The notes under the pieces: model-generated | Database searches by the model: none | What the model was told of the DNA's origin: nothing | What the model saw: only the letters and a program-made list of their open reading frames with translations | NCBI GenBank assembly: GCA_034421015.1 | Contig: DAOUKT010000010.1 | Location: 62,001-126,000, forward strand | DNA from: DAOUJW01 sp034421015 | GTDB lineage: Bacteria; Chloroflexota; Dehalococcoidia; Lucifugimonadales; UBA2985 | Reading direction: 5' to 3' | DNA: 64,000 nucleotides | Position numbers and translations under genes: made by a program | Shown: positions 43,230-51,113 of the stretch, piece after piece | How positions within the stretch are numbered: the stretch's first letter is position 1 | How the letters are laid out: every line of letters begins with the position of its first letter

Positions 43230-43260
43230 ATGGCCTGCACCCCAACGGGATGCAGGCCAT
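43230..43260 (-). terminator. Hairpin between coxS-like gene and Spx/ArsC-like gene
   Basis: Ten-base perfect arms ATGGCCTGCA (43230-43239) and TGCAGGCCAT (43251-43260), with CCC/GGG able to pair inside the loop. On the minus strand TTTCTGG follows, a weak T tract. Probably ends or attenuates the cox-type transcript. Confidence 0.6.
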
Positions 43261-43290
43261 TCGCATGGTCGCTTTTGGACGAAAGGCGAA

Positions 43291-43767
43291 CTATGCCTTT
43301 GCGATCTCCTCCGCCTTGAGGACCGCCCGGACGATCTTGTCGTAGCCGGTGCAGCGGCAGAGGTTGCCTGCCAGCCAGTGGCGGATACGGGCTTCGTCGG
43401 CGTCCGGCTCCCTGTCCAGGAGGCTCTTGGCTGCCACAATGAAGCCGGGGGTGCAGATGCCGCACTGGAGAGCGGCCTCTTCCAGGAAGGCCTGCTGCAG
43501 GGGGTGCAGCCCCTCGGGAGTGGCCACGCCCTCGATGGTGGTGACGGTCTTGCCCTGGGCCTCTACGCCCAATACACAGCAGGAGTCGACGATCCGGCCG
43601 TCAAGAATGACGGTGCATGCGCCGCAGTTGCCGTCGTTGCAACCCTCCTTAGCGCCGGTGAGACCAATGACGTCTCGCAGGCACTCAAGGAGGCTCTGGC
43701 GGCTCTCACACAGAAAATCTACGTCCGTGTTGTTGATGTTGGTTCGTACGTGAATCTTATCGGCCAT
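43291..43767 (-). CDS. (2Fe-2S) small subunit of a xanthine-oxidase-family enzyme (CoxS-like)
   Basis: 158 residues. The plant-type cluster motif is GCNDGNCGACTVILDG with a further Cys, and the second cluster has CGICTPG and CRCTGY, as in CoxS/XdhC/HcrC subunits. It would pass electrons between the molybdenum site and FAD. The start is two bases after the FAD-subunit stop. The molybdopterin subunit gene is not next to it: downstream is the Spx/ArsC-like gene, upstream beyond the FAD subunit is an aminopeptidase gene. Confidence 0.93.
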   Translation of the reverse strand: MADKIHVRTNINNTDVDFLCESRQSLLECLRDVIGLTGAKEGCNDGNCGACTVILDGRIVDSCCVLGVEAQGKTVTTIEGVATPEGLHPLQQAFLEEAALQCGICTPGFIVAAKSLLDREPDADEARIRHWLAGNLCRCTGYDKIVRAVLKAEEIAKA

Positions 43768-43769
43768 AT

Positions 43770-44645
43770 CTACTCCTCTCCCTTGGCTCTTGCTACTGCT
43801 GTCCGCAGGGCCCGCTTGGTCAGCACGCCGACCAGGTGAACTCGCTGTTTGACGGTGCCTCTCATGTCGTTGATGGGGCTGGCCACCGCCTTGGCGGCCT
43901 CGGCGGCCTCTTCGATGGTGGCCTCGTTGGCCTCCTTGCCCACCATGGCGTCGGCGGCGGCCTGGGCCATCCTGGGCGTCGGAGCGACGGCTCCCACCGC
44001 GATCCTGGCCGAGACGACCTTCCCCGCGTCGTCCAGTTCGACGGAGGCGGCGGAGTTGGCCACGGCTATGTCCATTTCATTCCTGGGAATAAACCGGAGG
44101 AAAGCCGCGCCAGAGTTTGGCTTTGGGGCCGGGAAGTTGATGTTGACCAGCAGCTCGCCGTCCTGGAGCTGGTTCCTTCCGGGGGAGGTGCAGAACTCCT
44201 CTACGGGAATGGAGCGGCGCCCGTTGGGCCCGGCCACGTTGGCTACGCCGCCCAGGGCCATGAGGGCCGGAATGGTGTCGCCGCTGGGGGAGGAGTTGCA
44301 CAGGTTCCCACCCAGAGTTGCGCGACCCTGGATCTGGATGCCGCCGATGAGGAAGGCCGCGTCCACCAGGCCGGGGTAGCGCTCTATGACGGTCTCGTTC
44401 TCGTAGACCAGGCAGCACGGAACGCCTGCCCCCACCGTCAGACCGTCTGTCTCCGAGAAGGAGAGCTCATTCATCTCAGGGATCTTCTTGATGTCCACGA
44501 GGCGATCTATCTGGAACCGGCCGCCGCGCAGCTGGACGATTACGTCCGTTCCTCCTGCGAGGGCCTTGGCTTTGGGGCCACTTTCGGCCATCAACCGGAC
44601 GGCCTCATCAAGGGTGGTCGGAGCTACGTATTCGAAATCTTGCAT
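43770..44645 (-). CDS. FAD-binding medium subunit of a xanthine-oxidase-family enzyme (CoxM-like)
   Basis: 291 residues. FAD-binding motifs AKALAGGTDVIVQLR and TLGGNLCNSSPSGDT are the standard CoxM signatures, and the C-terminal CO-dehydrogenase flavoprotein domain follows (RIAVGAVAPTPRMA). AGAGAGGA precedes ATG 44645. It is transcribed with the CoxS-like gene. The substrate depends on the missing large subunit and cannot be told. Confidence 0.92.
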   Translation of the reverse strand: MQDFEYVAPTTLDEAVRLMAESGPKAKALAGGTDVIVQLRGGRFQIDRLVDIKKIPEMNELSFSETDGLTVGAGVPCCLVYENETVIERYPGLVDAAFLIGGIQIQGRATLGGNLCNSSPSGDTIPALMALGGVANVAGPNGRRSIPVEEFCTSPGRNQLQDGELLVNINFPAPKPNSGAAFLRFIPRNEMDIAVANSAASVELDDAGKVVSARIAVGAVAPTPRMAQAAADAMVGKEANEATIEEAAEAAKAVASPINDMRGTVKQRVHLVGVLTKRALRTAVARAKGEE

Positions 44646-44671
44646 GGCACATCCTCTCTTAGGCTGGCAGT

Positions 44672-44699
44672 ATTATATCACGGCCTCGACAAAGGGCAA
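44672..44699 (-). promoter_or_regulatory. Promoter of the CoxM/CoxS-like pair
   Basis: On the minus strand TTGCCC (44699-44694), 16-base spacer, TATAAT (44677-44672), about 25 bases before the gene. Confidence 0.6.
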
Positions 44700-44722
44700 T
44701 AGCTGATGTCTCTGTGATGCCT

Positions 44723-47320
44723 TCAGCCCCTCGCGCCGAGCCAGCCGGCAATGCCCTGCCGGTTCCGCTCCAGCCAGGTCGCGTTCAACCTGATGCGCTC
44801 CAGGGACTGCTGGATCGTCCTCTCCGCCGATGGCGCGGGATGGCTGTTGAAGAACTCCTCAACGTCCTTTGCCCGGTCTGGGTCGGTGAAGGAGCCGGTT
44901 ATCCCAACCAGCCTCATTATGGCAAAGCCGCCTCGCCCGTACCTCCTGTCAAACTCCTCCCAGTTCTCCTTTATGAACTCCCACGCCAGGTCCTTGCCGT
45001 ACCGGTTGCCCGCCAGGGACACAACCACCAGCACGGTGTCCTGGGAGCGCACCTCGTCCGACATGGAGCGCTCCAACATGTCCGATAGGAGCTCTCTGCT
45101 CTGGAACCTGGTGAGAGCGCCCAGCAGGCGCATGCGCTCCTCGTGGAGGTCGGCCTCTCGCTCCAGCCGCCACAGGGTATCGTAGGTGGACTCGTCCCCC
45201 TCCTGGGCCACCAGGCCGTAGACCACGCCCTTGAGGTCTGGGTGCAGGGACGCCGGGTCGTTCAGGAAGCGGTCGAAGCGGCCCCTGGCCTCGGCGATGG
45301 TCCCGGGGTCTCCGTAGCCGCCGTACTGGCCCAGGACAGTCCCGCGGCGCAGGGAGTCCAGGTGGCCCTCGCCGGCGCCCGCGTCCCATCCAACCTGGCC
45401 GGCGATGCGCTCGAACAGGCCTCTGGCGAATCCCTGGTACTGGTCTATGCACGGCTCGTCGAAGAGGAGGTTCTCCATTCCCCGGAGGTTGGTGGCCAGG
45501 TCGCTCCACACGGACGTGTCCGTCTCGTCCTTGTAGGCCTCAGCCAGGGACAGGAACTGGGTTGCCGGCAGGAAGCCCGCGCGCACCATTGCGTAGGCGT
45601 CGTTCTGGAGTCCCAGGCGGTCGATGGCCGGAAGCTCCAGCGACTCCACCGCGCCCTGGAGCCTTGTCCAGTCCTCGGCTGAGTAGTTCACCCTGTAGAA
45701 CCCGGTCTGCCCGGCGTTGGCCTTCACCCAGCCCTGCGAGGCGGCGTCCTTGTCCACTTCCACGTCGGCGTTGCGCTGGTCCATCAGCAGCGATACCTTG
45801 TCGTCCGAACCCGCTTTGGCGACGCTGACGGGGACCTGCCAGAGGGTTGGGTCTTGCTCGCTCTCGTCCAGCAGGTGGTCGTACAGGAACCGGCGCTGGG
45901 TCAGCCCGATGTGCCGGGCGCCCTCGTGGCCGCGGGTCTCAGCTTCCAGGACCGGGTAGCCCATCTGCTTGACCCAGGTGTTCATAATGGCGGTAACGGG
46001 CTGGCCGGAGACCTCGTCCAGGGCCGCCCACAAGTCCTCAGTGCGGGCGTTGCCGTACTGGTTCGCAGAGATGTAGCGCTGCAGCCCCTTCTGAAACATC
46101 TCTTCGCCCAGGAAGTTCTCCAGCATCCTGAGAGTTGCGCCGCCCTTGCTGTAGCTGATGGCGTCGAAGAGCTCCCGGATCTGGGCCGGGTTCTCCACCC
46201 TGGCCTCGATAGGGTGGGAGTTCCGCAGGCCGTCCAGGCTGAGGCCGGAGTTGGTGTCCTGGAAGACGAACTGGGTCCACATGTTCCACTCAGGGTACTG
46301 GTGGTCGACGGCCTTGTCGCCCATCCATGAGGCAAAGCTCTCATTGAGCCACAGGTCGTCCCACCACTCCATCGTCACAAGGTCGCCGAACCACATGTGC
46401 GCCATCTCGTGGGAAACCACCTCCATGATTCGCTGCTTGGTCGCCGCCGAGGAGTTCTCCGGGTCGAAGAGCAGGGCGGTCTCCCGGTACGTGATCGCGC
46501 CCCAGTTCTCCATTGCGCCCGCCGCAAAGTCCGGCACGGCAATGTGGTCCAGCTTCTCCAGGGGGTAGGGGATGCCGAAGTAGCTGTTGAAGTAGTTTAG
46601 CAGCCCGACGGCGTTCTCGGCTGCGAAGCGGCCCTGCTCCTCCTTGCCGCGGGTGGCCCACACCCTGATGAGGGTCCCGTTGGGCGTTCGCTCCTCCACC
46701 GAGACGAAATCCCCGACTATGAACGCCAGCAGGTACGTCGACATCTTGGGGCTTTCGGCGAAGCGCACGACCTTGCTGTCTCCGTCCGGAGTCTCGCTGA
46801 CTATCATTGTGTTGGAGATGGCGACCAGGTCGGCGGGGACAATCAGCGTCACGTCGAAGGTGGCCTTGACCGCGGGGTCGTCCCAGCAGGGGAAGGCTCG
46901 GCGGGCGTCGGTGGCCTCGAACTGGGTTGTGGCAAGGTACCTCTGACGGCCTTCCGGGTCGGTGTACTGGCTGCGGTAGAAGCCCCGGAGCTGGTCGTTC
47001 AGAATGCCGTTGAACCGGATGTAGAGCGCCGCCGACCCGGCCGGGATCTCCCTCCCGAAGTCGAATGTGGCCGTCTCCATCTCTTCGTCCAGTGCGATGC
47101 TCTGGGCGGACAGGGACGTGCCGTCCTCGAAGGCGATCATCGCCTCCAGGATGTCAAGCTCTATGGCGTTGATTACGATGCTGGACACGGCCTCCGACAC
47201 CTGGAGGTCAATTGTCTCCTCTCCGGTGAAGGTGAAGTTCTCCAGATCAGGCGTCAGGGTCAGGGCGTATCTGGTGGGGTTGACGGTTGTGGGCAATCGA
47301 TAGGCTGAGACTGTGGTCAT
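44723..47320 (-). CDS. pepN: M1-family aminopeptidase
   Basis: About 865 residues. The substrate motif GAMENWGAITYRE and the zinc motif HEMAHMWFGDLVTMEWWDDL with the downstream Glu in WLNESFA are both intact. The C-terminal half is the helical ERAP1-like domain, so this is the animal/yeast-like M1 type rather than the E. coli PepN layout. It removes N-terminal residues from peptides in the cytosol. ATG 47320 is chosen because GGGAGG lies upstream and the predicted transcript start (near 47349) excludes the in-frame ATG at 47353. Confidence 0.94.
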   Translation of the reverse strand: MTTVSAYRLPTTVNPTRYALTLTPDLENFTFTGEETIDLQVSEAVSSIVINAIELDILEAMIAFEDGTSLSAQSIALDEEMETATFDFGREIPAGSAALYIRFNGILNDQLRGFYRSQYTDPEGRQRYLATTQFEATDARRAFPCWDDPAVKATFDVTLIVPADLVAISNTMIVSETPDGDSKVVRFAESPKMSTYLLAFIVGDFVSVEERTPNGTLIRVWATRGKEEQGRFAAENAVGLLNYFNSYFGIPYPLEKLDHIAVPDFAAGAMENWGAITYRETALLFDPENSSAATKQRIMEVVSHEMAHMWFGDLVTMEWWDDLWLNESFASWMGDKAVDHQYPEWNMWTQFVFQDTNSGLSLDGLRNSHPIEARVENPAQIRELFDAISYSKGGATLRMLENFLGEEMFQKGLQRYISANQYGNARTEDLWAALDEVSGQPVTAIMNTWVKQMGYPVLEAETRGHEGARHIGLTQRRFLYDHLLDESEQDPTLWQVPVSVAKAGSDDKVSLLMDQRNADVEVDKDAASQGWVKANAGQTGFYRVNYSAEDWTRLQGAVESLELPAIDRLGLQNDAYAMVRAGFLPATQFLSLAEAYKDETDTSVWSDLATNLRGMENLLFDEPCIDQYQGFARGLFERIAGQVGWDAGAGEGHLDSLRRGTVLGQYGGYGDPGTIAEARGRFDRFLNDPASLHPDLKGVVYGLVAQEGDESTYDTLWRLEREADLHEERMRLLGALTRFQSRELLSDMLERSMSDEVRSQDTVLVVVSLAGNRYGKDLAWEFIKENWEEFDRRYGRGGFAIMRLVGITGSFTDPDRAKDVEEFFNSHPAPSAERTIQQSLERIRLNATWLERNRQGIAGWLGARG

Positions 47321-47355
47321 GTGCTGTGTATTCCTCCCTTTGTGGCCTGCCATTG

Positions 47356-47406
47356 ATTATACGCTACTGCGCCAGAATCGGGAAACCGCGCGGGCGATGC
47401 TATAAT
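47356..47406. promoter_or_regulatory. Divergent -10 elements between pepN and the hydrolase
   Basis: TATAAT on the minus strand at 47361-47356 faces pepN; TATAAT on the plus strand at 47401-47406 faces the hydrolase gene. Their -35 regions overlap each other and are weak (no clear TTGACA), so expression of the two genes may interfere. Confidence 0.5.
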
Positions 47407-47469
47407 GCGGCAAATCTCCAGAGAAGAACCCTTCCCCCGCTAGCGGCGGAAGGGATAAGGAGGGGCGTT

Positions 47470-48261
47470 GTGGTAACTCGACAGGACTACCGGCTGGACA
47501 GCGGCGAAATACAGCTGGCAGCGACCCTCTTTGTGCCCCCCGGCCCGGGGCCCCATCCGGCGTTGGTCATCTGCCACGGGATGCCCGCAGGCCCTCGCCC
47601 GGAGCCCGGCGCATCGGACGCGGCGTCTGCCGACGATGGCCTTGAGTACCCGGGCCTGGCCGAGTGGTGCGCCTGGGAGGGCTTCGCAACCCTGATTTTC
47701 AACTTCCGAGGCACAGGCGACAGCGGCGGCAACTTCCACGCCCTGGGCTGGGCGCAGGATGCGGACGCGGTGGTCTCCTGGATCATCGGGAGGCCGGAGG
47801 TTGACCCGTCCAGGGTGATCCTGCTGGGCTCCAGCATGGGAGCCACCATCGCCATTTACACCACGGCCAACCGCCCGGAGATTGCCGGCCTTGTCTCCTT
47901 TGCGGGCCCGGCCGTCTCCAGGCCCCGCGCCAATCCCGCTGAGGCCGTCGAACGCATGAGGGCTATGGGCATAATCCGCGACCCGGACTTTCCGCCCGAT
48001 CTGGAGGAGTGGGCCAATGAGGGCGTTGCACTCAGCCCGTCGGAGTGGATTGGCAAGGTTGCGCCCAGGCCGCTGCTGCTGCTCCACGGAGACGCCGACG
48101 ACGTGGTTTCGCCGGACAGCGTCTACGTCCTCTACGAGCGCGCCGGCGAGGGAAAGGAGATGCAGATGCTGCCGGGCGTGGGGCACCGCTTCCGCAGCGA
48201 GGCCGCGGCCATCGGCGTGGCGCTGGAGTGGCTGAAGGGGAAGTTTATGGATGAGGTCTGA
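47470..48261 (+). CDS. Alpha/beta hydrolase (dienelactone hydrolase/acyl-peptidase-like)
   Basis: 263 residues. The nucleophile elbow is GSSMGA, the acid lies in LLHGDADDVV and the His in LPGVGHRF, completing the triad. An oxyanion region VICHGMPAG follows the first strands. GTG 47470 is the start because GGAGG precedes it; upstream in-frame sequence overlaps the divergent pepN promoter and looks non-coding. Substrate unknown; esters or short peptides are typical. Confidence 0.88.
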   Translation: MVTRQDYRLDSGEIQLAATLFVPPGPGPHPALVICHGMPAGPRPEPGASDAASADDGLEYPGLAEWCAWEGFATLIFNFRGTGDSGGNFHALGWAQDADAVVSWIIGRPEVDPSRVILLGSSMGATIAIYTTANRPEIAGLVSFAGPAVSRPRANPAEAVERMRAMGIIRDPDFPPDLEEWANEGVALSPSEWIGKVAPRPLLLLHGDADDVVSPDSVYVLYERAGEGKEMQMLPGVGHRFRSEAAAIGVALEWLKGKFMDEV

Positions 48262-48375
48262 TTACAAAGCCGCCGCGCTGGTGTAGTATGTGAGCAGCCG
48301 GCATGGTTGCCGCCCGGATTCCGTGGTGGCGAGACGGCGCATAGAGTTGGAAGGCGTATCGGAGGCAAATTCACA

Positions 48376-48729
48376 ATGGGAACGTTCCACACAAAGATAG
48401 CGGTTGGCAGCGAGAGGGGTGGAAGTTTTGAGGAGGTAACGGCCCTGGTGGATACCGGCGCGTCGTTCACGATGCTCCCGACCAGTTTCCTGCGCGAGAT
48501 GGGCGTTGAATCTGACATGGACGTGGAATTCACCCTTGCCGACGGTCGCCGGCAAAAGTTGCCGATAGGCGACGTGTGGTTTCGGATTGGGTCTGAAGAG
48601 CACTTGAGTCCTGTTATATTCGGCCCGGACGACAGGTTTCTGCTGGGAGCGGTCACGATGCAGATATTTCGTCTGATTGCCGACACAACTCATCACAAGC
48701 TCATCCCCGCGCCTGAGCTGACGTTGTAG
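48376..48729 (+). CDS. Retropepsin-like aspartic protease
   Basis: 117 residues. The single active-site motif ALVDTGASFTMLP and a later hydrophobic-glycine segment FLLGAVTMQIFRLIAD match single-domain clan AA aspartic proteases, which act as dimers. There is no signal peptide. ATG 48376 follows GGAGG at 11 bases; an upstream GTG would add a region without family similarity. Confidence 0.8.
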   Translation: MGTFHTKIAVGSERGGSFEEVTALVDTGASFTMLPTSFLREMGVESDMDVEFTLADGRRQKLPIGDVWFRIGSEEHLSPVIFGPDDRFLLGAVTMQIFRLIADTTHHKLIPAPELTL

Positions 48730-48793
48730 AGCTGAGGTTTAGGCGACATCCCGGGTTGTTCTTAAATCGAAGAGGGGCCTCTCGCTCCCCGCG

Positions 48794-48822
48794 TTGACTC
48801 AATCGCCTTGCCGTGTTAGTAT
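48794..48822 (+). promoter_or_regulatory. Promoter of the core-MetE pair
   Basis: TTGACT (48794-48799), 17-base spacer, TAGTAT (48817-48822). The transcript would start near 48829, leaving an almost 200-base leader before the first MetE-like gene. Confidence 0.65.
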
Positions 48823-48835
48823 CTGAGGGCATTCA

Positions 48836-48979
48836 GCAGACGTTTCCCTTGCTCGTGCGGGGAAACCACAGAACAGGAAACGGATTCTGCTCGTGCTCGG
48901 GATGAGCTAAAGTCTGCACCCGACTGCTTTTTCAGTAGGACCGTCCAACTTGTGCTAGCCACGCGCCCAAATCGGGCGT
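48836..48979 (+). promoter_or_regulatory. Structured leader upstream of the core-MetE pair
   Basis: A closing stem GCAGAC/GTCTGC (48836-48841, 48912-48917) encloses three arms: GTTTCCC/GGGAAAC (48842-48848, 48860-48866), CAGAA/TTCTG (48869-48873, 48885-48889) and GCTC/GAGC (48895-48898, 48904-48907). A run of five T follows near 48928-48932, then another hairpin (48963-48979). It could be a riboswitch or attenuator. I matched it to no known SAM, SAH or cobalamin class. Confidence 0.4.
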
Positions 48980-49026
48980 CTGCGCCGGACTGGATTACCG
49001 GAATTACCATGAAAGGAGAAGGCGTA

Positions 49027-50001
49027 TTGATTACCACTATGGTGGGGAACTATCCCAAAATCTCCCCTGACGCCAAAGCTCCCAGCCTTCGCCAGGCCAT
49101 TACCAGGTTCGATGAAAGCCGCATCACGTTTGAGGACGTGAAGCGTGTGGAGGACGAGACCACCAAGGAGGTCATCCAGGACCAGGTGGACGCCGGGCTG
49201 GACCTGGTCACCGACGGCCAGATTCGCTGGGACGACGGCCAGACCTACTTCGCACGGGGCATCAAGGGGTTCACCGTCAACGGCCTCATTCGCTACTTCG
49301 ATACCAACACCTACTACAGGCATCCCATACCGGAGAACAGGCTCCAGTCCAACGGCGCAATCACCGTCAGGGACTACCAATTTGCCGCCGCCAACAGCGC
49401 GAGGCCGGTCAAGGCCGTCGTCACCGGGCCGTACAGCCTGGCGCGGCTGTCTCAGCTGGGCTGCTACGAAGACCTCCGCTCCCTGGTCATGGACCTGGTG
49501 CCCATCCTCAACCGGGAGGCCAAGGCCCTGCAGGACGCGGGAGCCTCGGTCATCCAGTTCGACGAGCCGTCTATTCTCAAGCACAAGGAGGACATCGACC
49601 TCTTCGCTGAGGCCATTCAGGGCGTCACGGACGGGATCACGGCCACGACGGGCATCTGCACCATCTTCGGAGACGCCACGGGCGTACACGAGCGGCTCTT
49701 CGGCCTGCCCGTCGACATAGTGAGCCTTGACTTCATCATGGGGCCGGCCAACTACGACCTCATCGGCGAATTCCCACAGGACAAGTCGTTGGGCTGCGGC
49801 ATTGTCGATGCCCGCAATACCCGGCTTGAGGCTGTGGAGGAGATCGCCGCGAACATCGGGCGGATAAGCAAGTCGGTCTCCATTGACCGGCTGCACGTAA
49901 ATCCAAGCTGCGGGCTGGACTTCCTGCCCCGACCCAACGCCAGGGCAAAGCTGGCGCGGCTGGCGGAAGGCGCAAGAAAGGCCCAGGAGGACTTGTCATG
50001 A
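49027..50001 (+). CDS. Core MetE-like methyltransferase, paralogue 1 (altered zinc site)
   Basis: About 324 residues of the cobalamin-independent methionine synthase C-terminal fold. The family opening TTMVGNYPK and the segment ASVIQFDEPSI are present. Of the zinc ligands His-x-Cys ... Cys, the first is lost: TGIC (Gly209, Cys211) replaces THxC, while Cys295 in NPSCGLD remains. TTG 49027 is taken as start because AGGAG lies eight bases upstream and the N-terminus then matches the next gene; an ATG at 49009 has no ribosome site. Short core MetEs often transfer methyl groups from methylcobalamin. Its stop overlaps the next start as ATGA. Confidence 0.8.
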   Translation: MITTMVGNYPKISPDAKAPSLRQAITRFDESRITFEDVKRVEDETTKEVIQDQVDAGLDLVTDGQIRWDDGQTYFARGIKGFTVNGLIRYFDTNTYYRHPIPENRLQSNGAITVRDYQFAAANSARPVKAVVTGPYSLARLSQLGCYEDLRSLVMDLVPILNREAKALQDAGASVIQFDEPSILKHKEDIDLFAEAIQGVTDGITATTGICTIFGDATGVHERLFGLPVDIVSLDFIMGPANYDLIGEFPQDKSLGCGIVDARNTRLEAVEEIAANIGRISKSVSIDRLHVNPSCGLDFLPRPNARAKLARLAEGARKAQEDLS

Positions 50002-50975
50002 GTAACGGACTTTTGACCACGGCGGTCGGGAGCTATCCCAAGCCGGACTACATCACAAGGGCGCGCGCCCAGCGGCAGCGCGGCGACATCAGCGCCGAGG
50101 AGCTTGAAGAGCTGGAGAAGCAGGCCACCGCCTACTGGATCAAGGTGCAGGAGGACGTGGAGATGGACGTGGTGGTGGACGGGGAGATGTACCGGGGCGA
50201 CATGGTAGCCTACTTTGCCGAGAACATGGATGGGTTCACCAACAGCGGCCTGGTGCGCTCCTACGGCAATCGGTACTATCGCAAGCCCATTGCCACCGGG
50301 CCAATTGGCCGCGGCAAGTCCATAACCGTCGACTGGTGGAGGTACGCCCAGAGCCTCACGGACAGGCCGGTAAAGGGTATGCTCACCGGCCCTTACACCA
50401 TTGTTGACTGGTCTTTCAACGAGTACTACCCCACAAGGGAGGCCTTCATCATGGACACCGCCCTGGCGGTCCGCGAGGAGGCGATGGACCTGGCCAAGGC
50501 CGGGTGCAAGTACATTCAGATCGACGAGCCGGCGCTATCTGTCAGGCCGGAAGAGATGGAGATAGCGGCCAAGGCGTTCGCGGTCGTCACGGACGGGCTG
50601 GACGCCTTAACGATTACCCACATATGCTACGGCGATTTCGCCAAGGTCTTCCCGCACCTGGCCACCTTCCCGGTGGACATGCTGGACATGGAGATGACCA
50701 ACAGCGACTTCGACTTCCTGGATCTGATCCGGGAGTACCCGTCCTTTGACAAGTACCTGGCGATGGGCGTGGTGGACGTCCACAATCACGCCATTGAGCC
50801 GCTGGACAAGGTGAAGGCGGGCATCAAGATGGGGCTGGAAGTCCTGACCCCGGAGCGTCTCTTCATCGACCCGGACTGCGGCCTGAAGACGCGGATGGTG
50901 GACGAGTCCATTGCCAAGCTGCAGGTCATCAGCGACGCCGTTCGCGAGGTGAAAGAGGAACTGGGCATAAAGTAG
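49998..50975 (+). CDS. Core MetE-like methyltransferase, paralogue 2
   Basis: 325 residues. TTAVGSYPKPDYI opens the protein, the zinc ligands His208 and Cys210 (THICYGD) and Cys294 (DPDCGLKTR) are intact, and QIDEPALS is the substrate-side motif. It lacks the N-terminal folate-interacting half of full-length MetE, so the methyl donor is probably a corrinoid rather than methyl-tetrahydrofolate triglutamate. Start overlaps the stop of paralogue 1. A double-hairpin repeat 30 bases downstream may end the transcript. Confidence 0.87.
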   Translation: MSNGLLTTAVGSYPKPDYITRARAQRQRGDISAEELEELEKQATAYWIKVQEDVEMDVVVDGEMYRGDMVAYFAENMDGFTNSGLVRSYGNRYYRKPIATGPIGRGKSITVDWWRYAQSLTDRPVKGMLTGPYTIVDWSFNEYYPTREAFIMDTALAVREEAMDLAKAGCKYIQIDEPALSVRPEEMEIAAKAFAVVTDGLDALTITHICYGDFAKVFPHLATFPVDMLDMEMTNSDFDFLDLIREYPSFDKYLAMGVVDVHNHAIEPLDKVKAGIKMGLEVLTPERLFIDPDCGLKTRMVDESIAKLQVISDAVREVKEELGIK

Positions 50976-51007
50976 GGGGCACGCTCCCAAGCATTCTGAT
51001 GAGGAGG

Positions 51008-51102
51008 CCCCGCTCACCCCGAGCTTGTCGAAGGGGATGAGCGGGGCTTTGCGTGCACTCCGGTTTGCCGCTCAAGTGGTTCGACAAGCTCACCATGAGC
51101 GG
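51008..51102. repeat. Double-hairpin repeat, family 1, copy B
   Basis: Hairpin one: CCCCGCTCA (51008-51016) and TGAGCGGGG (51038-51046), followed by CTTT, terminator-like for the MetE pair. Hairpin two: CCGCTCA (51068-51074) and TGAGCGG (51096-51102), 12 bases from the queG stop. It lies between convergent genes. Confidence 0.85.
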
Positions 51103-51113
51103 AAGGGCAGTAG

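Noticed and set aside
48836..48920. Cloverleaf resembling a tRNA in the MetE leader
   Set aside because: There is no T-loop TTCRA motif, no plausible anticodon arm of five pairs with a seven-base loop, and no CCA end.
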